64,000 nt of DNA. Source: Agriotes lineatus (lineage: Eukaryota > Arthropoda > Insecta > Coleoptera > Elateridae). The position numbers and the translations under genes were made by a program. Below, piece after piece: positions 1 to 8,229 of this stretch. Under the pieces are notes generated by a model. It was not told where the DNA came from. It did no database searches and worked only from the letters and a program-made list of their open reading frames with translations. The stretch is from positions 55,635,903 to 55,699,902 of the forward strand of contig OW679197.1 of the NCBI GenBank assembly GCA_940337035.1, written 5' to 3'. Positions within the stretch are counted from its first letter, which is position 1, and each line of letters opens with the position of its first letter.

Positions 1-369
1 CAATTTTTATTTTTTACCATAGTAGGGCTTGACTTGGAAAAATCTATTCTAATTGACTCTAGCAACTCTTAATAATATAATTTGCTAAACTCGTTTTTTA
101 AGAAAAAGTCACTTTTTTTAAATGGCACCTACCAAGGGCCATCTTGCCATTAAACAGCAAATTTAATTACCATTCTAACGATATGCATCATGCAGTACTT
201 TATGTTTATCTGAAACTGAAAGTTAATTAATTAATTATTTTTTTTTATATTTTTATGTAATAACTAATAATACCAAAGCAAAAGTTGGCAACACTGTTGT
301 ATGTAATTTGAGTCGTAGATTCCGAAACCATAAAACATATACGGTGATCTATTTAAAGAACCAAAGTTA
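1..369. other. AT-rich intergenic DNA, nothing recognised
   Basis: AT-rich sequence with short A and T runs. No ORF, RNA gene or repeat was recognised. Confidence 0.5.
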
Positions 370-400
370 GTGTCACCTCCGGTTTCACCGGAAGTGACAC
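370..400. repeat. Short palindrome abutting an assembly gap
   Basis: A 31-bp near-perfect inverted repeat: GTGTCAC and TCCGGT on the left are mirrored by ACCGGA and GTGACAC on the right around a 3-base centre, with one mismatch. It ends exactly at the run of N, so a hairpin may have helped break the assembly here. Confidence 0.6.
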
Positions 401-500
401 NNNNNNNNNNNNNNNNNNNNNNNNNNNNNNNNNNNNNNNNNNNNNNNNNNNNNNNNNNNNNNNNNNNNNNNNNNNNNNNNNNNNNNNNNNNNNNNNNNNN
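401..500. other. Assembly gap (100 N)
   Basis: A run of exactly 100 N, probably a scaffold gap of arbitrary length. Confidence 0.98.
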
Positions 501-1302
501 ATGATACCTTTATCAGTATATGCACAAGATGGGAGTTGAATATGATCTAGTTAGTTGAGCCATGCATACCTAAAATCTTGAAAAAAATCAAATAGTACCT
601 AAAATCCAGCAGCGTATGAAGAGCGTTTTGAACAAAGTTTTAAATTGTGTTCAACACGAGTTTAGACGTGAGTGTGGTATCTGAGAAACATTGAAGTACG
701 ATGACATTATGGTATAGTACCAGCCTTTTAAGGAAAAAAACTGGATTTCCTTAATCAATCCTGTATGTTACAAAGTATGATAATAGTGAAAGCAGAATAT
801 AACAAGTGCATCTAAAAAAAACTAAATAAAAACAGATATTTAACTTGTTTGAACTAGAAATCTACCAAAGTTTTTTACTAAGGTACTTATTTCTTCTTCT
901 TGTTCTTCTTCTTCTTCTTGTAATAGGTCTTTGATCTGTTTATTACCAAATTCTAACCTTGGCAAGCAGACGCCCAATTATCTACCATCTTTTCCGGTAT
1001 CATTTTGTCTCGAGTTTGTTATGCTTTACAATTTGTCATTCGCGTAATACGTGTGGTTCATTATCTGCAACGTTTTCTCCTCCATCTGACGACATCTTTT
1101 ATTCCACAGCCGTATGTCTTTATTTCGCACTCGATCTCTGTGTGTCACGTTATTTGGTATTTTCATTTCTGTTACATGTAAATTTGTTTTTGTGTGTTGG
1201 AGTTACATCATGCTCTTGGTTCAAATGCGTAGAGTATAATCGGTCGAATGCACATTTTATATTTTTTAACCATTGTCACGATGTTTATTTCTTTATCCAA
1301 CA
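501..1302. other. Intergenic DNA with a TTC microsatellite
   Basis: No gene was recognised. An imperfect (TTC)n tract lies at 890-919. A 129-codon open frame at 959-1348 starts at TTG, runs into the next TTC tract and has no domain-like content, so it is not called. Confidence 0.5.
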
Positions 1303-1310
1303 CCTCCTAG

Positions 1311-1896
1311 TTCTTCTTCTTCTTCTTCTTCTTCTTCTTTATTTATAGGACAAAGTCCTATTTTTATTTTCAAGGATTAGGTGGTGATTCCATTGAGGAT
1401 GATACCCAACTTTGGATCCATCTTTGTTGCGGCCGGCCCGATTGTCTTCTTCCTGGTGGCTTATTGTTTCTGCAGATCTTAACTATTCTTGTATCTTCCA
1501 TTCGTGTAATGTGTTCGTTCCACCCTCTGCGTCTCGCTCTTGCCCATTTCACCACATCTTCTATACCGCATCTGTTTCTTATTTCTGTGCTTCGTATTCT
1601 CTCGTGTAATGTTACTCCAAGAATGGATCTCAATGTTTTCATCTCTGTTGCTCTTGTCATCTGTTTGGTTTTTTTCGTTTCTGCTCGCGTGTCTATTACG
1701 TATGTCGTTACTGGGCGTACCACTGTTTTATATATTTTTACTTTACTCTCGATATTCAAGTATTTGTTGTTCCAGATAATATCTCTGAGACAACCAGATG
1801 TTTGTTGAGTTTTTATGCATTGGATACGCGTTTCTTGTTTTGTATCTCTATAAGCCGATATTTGCACTCCCAAATATTGAAATTTACTTACTTGTT
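1311..1896 (-). mobile_element. 5'-truncated LINE copy (RTE-like), C-terminal RT fragment
   Basis: On the minus strand, 1873-1370 encodes the C-terminal end of a non-LTR reverse transcriptase of the kind often named endonuclease-reverse transcriptase in insects. The features seen are a YLGVQIS-like thumb, VRPVTTY, RAETKKTKQM, WARARRRGWNEHITRM and a GRP-rich tail before the stop. The 3' end is a (GAA)n tract (TTC on plus, 1311-1339), typical of LINE tails. The copy is flanked by the 8-bp direct repeat CCTCCTAG (1303-1310 and 1897-1904), which fits a target-site duplication and puts the 5' truncation point at about 1896. With no endonuclease or RT core, it is dead on arrival. Confidence 0.75.
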
Positions 1897-2030
1897 CCTC
1901 CTAGTAATAAGGCTATAATTGGATCAATTTTGAACCTCTAAAGTGGCCCATAACCCACTAGTGAGGTAAAAACTATAACCCACTACTGACATAAAAACCA
2001 TAAGTCACTCACTACTGTATTGTTGGTAGC

Positions 2031-2130
2031 GGGATGGAGGCGTTTCGCCCCCACTGTTTAGCCCACACCGTTTAGCCCCCACCGTTTCGCCTCCGGCGCC
2101 GATTTGCCCCCGGCCATTTTGCCTCCAAGT
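2031..2130 (+). repeat. MULE left terminal array of CGTTTCGCC-type motifs
   Basis: Tandem, diverged units of about 12-20 bp: CGTTTCGCCCCC, GTTTAGCC, CCGTTTAGCCCCC, CCGTTTCGCCTCC, GATTTGCCCCC and ATTTTGCCTCC. It is the mirror image of the array at the right end. Such arrays may bind transposase; that is inference. Confidence 0.8.
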
Positions 2131-2290
2131 TATGCAGTATATTTTTGCATCTGATTAACACTTTATGTTAATTTCTACTCTAATTTTGTGTACCTGTACA
2201 TTTTAAAATGACATTAGAAATGGGCATTATTTGAGATATTAAAACGACCATTATTGTATGAGTTCCTGTTATAATTACGAAAATAGTGCA

Positions 2291-2598
2291 GTATTCAAAG
2301 AAGACGAGAATTTTCCACAAGATGTACTGCCCATTGCAGATTATTTTGAGGACTATTATATAGGACGAAGAAACAGAAGACAACCAGCTCCTAATTTTCT
2401 ATTGAAATATAGAATGTGTATAACAGAACCTTAAATGATCTTTATAGGACGAATAATAACATACAAGGCGGTAATTTATTTCCAAATATATTTCAATTTA
2501 TAAATAGTTTAAAAAAACAACAGTGTCTACATAGTGTATATAAATATGAAATTTCACAATTATTATTAGGTGAGACTAAAAATAAACAAAAAATATAG
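2291..2598 (+). pseudogene. MULE transposase, C-terminal remnant
   Basis: Two overlapping frames give a recognisable MULE transposase tail. Frame one (from 2291 to the stop at 2432) reads like the IADYFEDYYIGRRNRR segment followed by a W/Y-rich stretch. After a frameshift, the frame at 2416-2598 holds LYRTNNNIQGG and then FPNIFQFINSLKKQQ. In MULE transposases with FLYWCH-type zinc fingers, the conserved C-terminal tail runs ...dYfe..YIGr... then RTNNslEGwH... then hPniwkFi..Lk.eq. The histidine after the RTNN block is lost here and the catalytic DDE region is absent. It is a broken fragment of an internally deleted transposon. Confidence 0.7.
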
Positions 2599-2887
2599 TG
2601 AGTGCCATTTCAACAAGGATTAAAAATATTGTAGAAAGTTAAGGTAGGAGAGATACTATGGATTATTTCTTAGGCATTGCCCATAATTTTGAATTTTTAA
2701 ATATTTTGTAGTTCGCATTCAGCTTTCCTAAAGTAAACACGCGCTCTACGAGCTCTGTTATCTCCGGAAGTTTAGTGCCACACGTCCGATAGTTTTATCG
2801 GAGAACAACAAATAATTCGAATAAATTTCCAAAAATCGTACGTACATTTAAATCGCTTTACTTTTAAATGTAAACACTTCCAAAACC

Positions 2888-4367
2888 ATGTTTCCGATTG
2901 GAAACGGATACGGCTTTGGCCCCCCAGGTCCATTCGCAACAAATAATCAAGTCACCCCCGAAAATTACGGTTTCACTTTTAACTTTCCACCTGTTCAAGG
3001 ATATCAATACACTCGGCAACCATTCCAATCTAACCCGCAGTTTTCACAAGTATCCCACAACCAAACAATGACAACCCCTTATCTGCTGCAATCCAATTCA
3101 ATCCCATTATCACAGGCAATGCAAACCAATTCACTTCAACTAAACACGGGAGGTGCAAGAAACGATAATCTTACAGACACACACGCGAGTATGATTATAA
3201 ATGAAGACGAAGACTCGAACGTAACCGATCTGAATAGTGATGAGCTAACAGATTCTATAACTTCCAAACACTTAAAAAAAGGAAGCGGAACACTCCGCAA
3301 ACACAATTCACCCCGATTGCTCATAGCCAACCCAACACGTCTAATAGATACGAAATCCTCTCCCAAAACCAAGACCTACCAGATAACACAACCCCTCCTG
3401 AACCTAATCAACAACAAAAAATTGCCAAACCTCCACCAATTTATATTCACGGAGTTAACAACTACGACCAGATGGTTGAAAACCTAACTAAAGTCTTAGA
3501 GAAAGAACAACACTATACCTCGGCGACGTCAAATAACACCATCAAAATTAATACACAAACTTCGGACTCTTACAGGAAATTAACTAAACACCTCAAAGAT
3601 GAGGGTATTATTCACCACACTTACCAGCTTAAGGAGGAAAGGGCATATTCGAAATTTACATCATTCCATCCCCATAAACGTCATCAAGGACGAGCTAGCT
3701 GCTCAAGGTCACAAAGTTCGTAACGTAATAAACATACGCCACAGAGTTACTAAACTACGAACCAAACGAAAGCAACAAAAAAATTTTCGAGGTTAAGCAC
3801 ATCAGCAATATGATTGTCTCGATTGAACCTCCCAGGAAAAAAAATAACATACCTCAATGCATTCGATGCCAAGACTACGGCCATACTAAAACGTACTGCT
3901 ACAAACCTTACGCTTGTGTCAAATGCGGCGGTGGGCATCCAACCTCAACTTGTACAAAAGACCGAAATAAACCTGCTACATGCGCTTTATGCAATGGGAG
4001 CCATCCGGCTAACTACAAAGGTTGCACAGTCTATCAAGACATTCTAAGAGCACGAAATGCACCATTCAGAGGGCAAGCAAATAAACCACGCCCTCATCAA
4101 GTGTTTCCTAACATTGATGCATTTCCTCCCTTACCGAATCGAGCTAATATCCCCAACTTCGAGCAGCAAGGAGTCCCACAAAATGCACCTCATCTTCCAC
4201 AGGCTTGGGCAAGAAGACATGACCCCCCAACCCACCATCAACAGCAGTCCATTCATGATATGTTCTCAACCTTCCTCCAGGAATTTAAAGCTATGTTTAC
4301 TCAACTAATAAGTCAAAACAGCATGATTCTGAATCTGCTTAACACCGTATTAACCAAAACCAACTAA
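2888..4367 (+). pseudogene. Jockey ORF1 (gag-like), frameshifted
   Basis: ORF1 protein is the RNA-binding nucleoprotein of Jockey elements. The ATG at 2888 opens a Q/N/P-rich N-terminal half. The reading then passes through three other frames (changes near 3365, 3630 and 3770), so the protein cannot be made as one chain. The second segment holds PPPIYIHGVNNY. The third holds a block resembling the PRE_C2HC domain of arthropod gags (RNLHHSIPINVIKDELAAQG). The fourth (3810-4367) holds three zinc knuckles: CIRC...GHTKTYC, CVKC...GHPTSTC and CALC...SHPANYKGC. The stop at 4365-4367 is 2 bases before the ORF2 ATG, the tight spacing usual for the clade. Confidence 0.88.
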
Positions 4368-4369
4368 AA

Positions 4370-7051
4370 ATGGCTTATTCACTACGAATTGCTCTTTGGA
4401 ACGCCAACGGAATCTCAAATCACATCCCAGAGGTACTAACCTTTCTGCACCTACAAAAAATCGATATTTTATTAGTGTCGGAAACACATTCAACTCTTAG
4501 AACTGTATTAAAGATCCCAGGTTACACCATTTACCACACTAACCATCCCGATGGAACAGCTCACGGAGGCACAGCTGTAATAGTTAAAACCACAATAAAT
4601 CATCATGAGTTACCACCATACCAAACAGAAAAAATCCAAAGCACAAGTATCAACGTACAGGCCCTACCTTATCAACTCACTTTCGCAGCAGTCTACAGCC
4701 CACCTAGGCACAGCATTTCCACAGACGACTATGAAGGGTTTCTCCGGTCCCTTGGCACTAAATTCATAGCAGGAGGAGATTGGAACGCGAAACACACAGC
4801 CTGGGGCTCGCGACTGATTAACCCAAAAGGACGCAACCTTCTACGAGCACTCCAAAGAAACAATCTCAGTTACCTAGCAACGGGAGAACCTACCTACTGG
4901 CCCAGTGACACAAACAAAACACCCGATTTACTAGATTTCGCGGTCACCAGCGGCATAGCACATGCATACACTAAAGTAGAGTCTAATCAAGACCTCTCCT
5001 CCGACCACACTCCAGTCATAATCACCATCAGTACAAATATAATCGTTAAAGAAACGCCAATAAAACTCTGTAGCAAAAACACGGACTGGGATCTTTTCCG
5101 TTCTCTTCTAGATGAAAATCTCAGGCTAAATTTAAGGATAAAAAATCCCCATGAACTCGACGAAGCCACGCACTATCTGACAACTATGCTTCAGACCGCT
5201 GCTTGGCAAGCCACACCTATAACAAAAAATACATCTCCTGCAACTACTAACATTCCTCTACATGTAAGAGACCTCATCGCTGAGAAGCGTAGAGCTCGAA
5301 AAAAGTGGCAAATAACAAAAACAAGACAAGATAAAACTGCCTACAATAGACTAACCCATCAACTCCATGGCACTCTTGCAAAAGCACGCAACGAAACATT
5401 TCAAGAATATCTCACGAATCTCTCTGCCGACGATCACTCCATATGGAAAGCGACGAAGAAATTCAAGAGGCCAGTAATTGCAATTCCACCACTCAAAAAA
5501 ACAGATGGAAGCTGGGCCAGAACAGACATAGACAAAGCTAATACATTCGCTGAACATCTAGCTAATGTATTCACGCCTCCACCTCCACACAACAATCAAA
5601 CTGATAATGATATTGAGGACTTTTTGGATGCCCCTTGTCAACTTTCGCCGCCAATCAAGCCCTTTTCACCATCCGAAGTTCGCCAAGAAATCCAACATGC
5701 AAACGCTAGAAAGGCCCCTGGGTACGATCTGATCGTAGGAGACCTCCTACACAATCTTCCACGGAAGGCATTAGTGCTGCTTACAACCATCTATAACAGC
5801 ATCCTCCGACTGAACTACTTTCCTCTACTTTGGAAATATGCCCGGATCATTCTGTTTGCCAAGCCTGGGAAACCACCCACCCAACCCTCTTCCTACCGCC
5901 CAATTAGCCTCTTACCCCTCCTGTCCAAAGTCTTCGAAAAACTCTTCCTCAAACGTCTAAAAGAAACCGTAGATTTCGACAATATTATTCCATCCTACCA
6001 GTTTGGATTTCGTGAAGCCCACTCCACGTTACACCAAGGTCATCGCATCGTAACCAACATTCTGGAAAGTTTCGAAACAAAAAAGATCTGTGCGGCCGCA
6101 TTCTTAGATTTTCAACAAGCATTCGATAAGGTATGGCACACAGGGCTTTTATATAAAATCAAATTATATCTTCCATGTACATTCTATTTCGTACTAAAAT
6201 CGTACCTGACTGAAAGAAACTTTCAAGTTACAATAAATAATGCAATCTCGAACTACCATCCAATACTAGCCGGAGTCCCCCAAGGTAGTGTCTTGGGGCC
6301 TCTGCTATATCTCATCTACTCTTGTGATTTGCCGACTACCGAGAACACTCTAATTGCTACGTTCGCGGACGATACAGCCTTGCTTTCGACCAATGATACA
6401 CCTGAAGTAGCTGCAGATCACCTCCAGCATCACCTAGATCTCGTACAGGAATGGACTAACAAATGGAGGATAACGGTCAACAACGACAAGTCTGCGCAAG
6501 TAACCTTCACAACCAGACGATTAGCATGCCCACAAGTCAGCTTCAACAATGACCCAATACCAATTAAGACCGAAATTAAATATCTTGGGTTACACCTCGA
6601 CGAGAAACTTACCTGGAAAGCGCACATCCGAGCTAAAAGAAAACAACTTGATCTGAAAACCAAACAAATGTACTGGCTCATTGGACGACAATCTCAACTC
6701 TCTCTACCAAATAAACTCCTTCTTTACAAAATCATCCTGAAGCCCATATGGAGCTATGGGATCCACTTATGGGGCTGCACAAAGGCTTCACACACAAAAA
6801 TCATCCAACGCTTTCAGTCAAAAACCCTCCGATTGATAACTAATGCGCCCTGGTACATCAGTAACGACACGCTCCACAACGATCTGAATGTCCCGTACGT
6901 AGCCATCGAAATTGCAAGATTTACTACAGCTCATACCGACAGGCTCGCAGGACACCGAAACAACCTTGTTGAGAACCTCGCTAATCCGCCTGCTGTCACA
7001 CGTCGATTGAAGCGGACATGGCCACAAGATATAGTCCAACAACCAGCTTGA
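4370..7051 (+). CDS. Jockey ORF2: endonuclease-reverse transcriptase (893 aa)
   Basis: Uninterrupted ATG-to-TGA frame. It nicks target DNA and copies the element RNA at the nick. The N-terminal AP-like endonuclease (about residues 1-225) shows WNANGI, VSETH, GGDWNAKHTAWGS (D137, N139) and SSDHTPV (D212, H213). The RT (about 430-720) shows RKAPGYD near 447-453, motif A FLDFQQAFDKVW with D580, GVPQGSVLGPLLY at 635-647 and the catalytic FADD at 665-668. The tail ends in a basic region; no RNase H domain was seen. The endonuclease and RT catalytic motifs I could check look intact, and the length fits the family (about 850-920 aa). The start is set by the ATG directly after the ORF1 stop. The clade call rests on the zinc-knuckle ORF1, the domain order and the FADD-type RT. 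Confidence 0.95.
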   Translation: MAYSLRIALWNANGISNHIPEVLTFLHLQKIDILLVSETHSTLRTVLKIPGYTIYHTNHPDGTAHGGTAVIVKTTINHHELPPYQTEKIQSTSINVQALPYQLTFAAVYSPPRHSISTDDYEGFLRSLGTKFIAGGDWNAKHTAWGSRLINPKGRNLLRALQRNNLSYLATGEPTYWPSDTNKTPDLLDFAVTSGIAHAYTKVESNQDLSSDHTPVIITISTNIIVKETPIKLCSKNTDWDLFRSLLDENLRLNLRIKNPHELDEATHYLTTMLQTAAWQATPITKNTSPATTNIPLHVRDLIAEKRRARKKWQITKTRQDKTAYNRLTHQLHGTLAKARNETFQEYLTNLSADDHSIWKATKKFKRPVIAIPPLKKTDGSWARTDIDKANTFAEHLANVFTPPPPHNNQTDNDIEDFLDAPCQLSPPIKPFSPSEVRQEIQHANARKAPGYDLIVGDLLHNLPRKALVLLTTIYNSILRLNYFPLLWKYARIILFAKPGKPPTQPSSYRPISLLPLLSKVFEKLFLKRLKETVDFDNIIPSYQFGFREAHSTLHQGHRIVTNILESFETKKICAAAFLDFQQAFDKVWHTGLLYKIKLYLPCTFYFVLKSYLTERNFQVTINNAISNYHPILAGVPQGSVLGPLLYLIYSCDLPTTENTLIATFADDTALLSTNDTPEVAADHLQHHLDLVQEWTNKWRITVNNDKSAQVTFTTRRLACPQVSFNNDPIPIKTEIKYLGLHLDEKLTWKAHIRAKRKQLDLKTKQMYWLIGRQSQLSLPNKLLLYKIILKPIWSYGIHLWGCTKASHTKIIQRFQSKTLRLITNAPWYISNDTLHNDLNVPYVAIEIARFTTAHTDRLAGHRNNLVENLANPPAVTRRLKRTWPQDIVQQPA

Positions 7052-7256
7052 ATTAATATTTACTTACGGAACCCTAGCACTGGCAGGGTTCCCCTCATGT
7101 TCTGTTTAACTTAATCACATTTACCTAATACTCACTTATTAGAGTAGATTGTAAATATGCACTGTATTAATAAAAAAAAAAATAAAATATTTTGTAGTAT
7201 GTATTATTTAATAAATATTATATTCACAATTATTTGGATTCAATTTTTATTTATTT

Positions 7257-7368
7257 TCGGGGGCGAAACGGTTAGGGGTGAAACAGTACGGGGGTGAAAC
7301 ATTCCGGGGCGAAACGGCGGAGGCCAAACAGTGAAGGCTAAACGGCGGGAGCGAAACGTTATATAACC
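7257..7368 (-). repeat. MULE right terminal array of GGGGCGAAAC motifs
   Basis: Diverged tandem units such as GGGGGCGAAACGG, GGGGTGAAACA and GGGGCGAAACGG, then GGCCAAACAG and GGGAGCGAAACG. It is the mirror image of the left array at 2031-2130. The terminal bases ACC close the inverted repeat. Confidence 0.8.
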
Positions 7369-7515
7369 GTTAGTAGCACTGTCAGGCTATGTCAAATTCA
7401 AGATTAGCATGTTAGGTTTTGCATCAGTCTGTGTTAAATAACAAACAAAACCTAAGCTACTAACCTCGAATTTGACATAGACTGACAGTGCCACCAACAA
7501 TATATTTCAGTACTG
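7369..7515. mobile_element. Palindromic MITE, copy A (split by the MULE)
   Basis: The left arm begins TAGCACTGTCAGGCTATG and the right arm ends CATAGACTGACAGTG, with an AGGTTAGC-rich inner arm on each side. The copy's first bases lie at about 2012-2030, on the far side of the MULE. It belongs to a family also seen at 7891, 30185, 42837 and, in part, 14383 and 45378. Confidence 0.75.
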
Positions 7516-7890
7516 TCAAATGTATAACTAATTATAAATTTAGTTGATTTCTCGGTACTATAGCTGAACCTCAATTAATTTCTCACTTTGACTTTTTAGT
7601 GCTGTCAATACAAAATGTATGTTTTTAGGTAGTTATTGCGTTGTTGGATAATAGTAATTTACGATGCAAGTAACGTTATCAAGCTTTTTACATTACGAGA
7701 GAATAGTTTGAATGAACGAGCGATTTCTTTAAAATTCACCAGTAATGTAGAAAACAGGTAACGTTAAGTATATCGTAACGCGATTTATTTTATCCTAAAA
7801 TAATAATTTTTTCAAAAAAATGGGAAAAATTGTTATTAATGACACAACAGTGAGACGTATATCTGCTATGGCTGTAGTGGTATCACTCAA
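7516..7890. other. Intergenic DNA, nothing recognised
   Basis: AT-rich DNA between two copies of the same MITE family. No coding frame or other structure was recognised. Confidence 0.5.
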
Positions 7891-8050
7891 TACTGTATTG
7901 TTGGTAGCACTGTCAGATTATGTTAAATTAGAGAATAGCAGGTTACGTTTTGCGTCAGTCTGTGTCAAATAATAAACAAAATCTAACCTACTAACATCGA
8001 ATTTGACATAGACTGACATTGTCACTAACAATACACGTCAGTACTGTCAA
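7891..8050. mobile_element. Palindromic MITE, copy B (uninterrupted)
   Basis: An intact-looking relative of copy A: TACTGTATTGTTGGTAGCAC at the left and a mirrored CACTAACAATACACGTCAGT at the right, with matching AGCAGGTTA and TAACCTACTAAC inner arms. Its left end shows what the 2012-2030 plus 7378-7400 junction looked like before the MULE inserted, so it serves as the empty-site control. Confidence 0.75.
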
Positions 8051-8229
8051 CATGTGATTAAATGCTAATAAAGTATCGGTATGTTATTTTTCTTAACAAC
8101 ACTAGTGTTGTTAAAGGCATCTTAACCAACTCGTTGCTAAGAGTTCTTATCATAGTAATATAATAGGATAAAATATAATTCTGTACGGCACGCGTGTGTT
8201 ATTACAAATAATTCACTCGAGAAATTACC

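Larger units (their letters stand above)
2713..7184 (+). mobile_element. Full-length Jockey-clade non-LTR retrotransposon
   Basis: Boundaries come from a perfect 14-bp target-site duplication, AAATATTTTGTAGT, at 2699-2712 and 7185-7198. The element runs from a 175-bp 5' leader, through a frameshifted ORF1 (gag) with three zinc knuckles, an intact ORF2 (endonuclease plus RT) and a 133-bp 3' UTR, to an A-rich tail at 7168-7184. Its length (4.47 kb) and layout match Jockey-clade elements. The perfect duplication and intact ORF2 suggest recent insertion, yet ORF1 is broken, so this copy could move only with ORF1 protein supplied by another copy, unless the frameshifts are assembly errors. It lies within a MULE remnant. 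Confidence 0.93.
2031..7368 (+). mobile_element. Mutator-like (MULE) DNA transposon, interrupted by a Jockey element
   Basis: The two ends are inverted relative to each other. Both begin GG, and both have CGTTTCGC exactly 10 bases in, followed by several inverted copies of a GTTTCGCCCC-type motif (2041-2130 and 7257-7360). The element is flanked by GTTGGTAGC (2022-2030) and GTTAGTAGC (7369-7377), a 9-bp duplication with one mismatch; 9 bp is the usual MULE length. Inside lies a MULE transposase C-terminal remnant (2291-2598). Without the 4.5-kb Jockey insertion and one copy of that insertion's duplication, the element is about 850 bp, so it was already an internally deleted derivative. It sits inside a palindromic MITE whose uninterrupted relative lies at 7891-8050. 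Confidence 0.8.

Noticed and set aside
959..1348. 129-aa ORF
   Set aside because: Starts at TTG, ends in a TTC microsatellite as poly-leucine, and has no domain.
1412..1808. Plus-strand ORFs over the LINE at 1311-1896
   Set aside because: Shadows of the minus-strand RT frame; the same happens opposite the LINEs at 13519-13911, 28092-28304 and 28893-29228.
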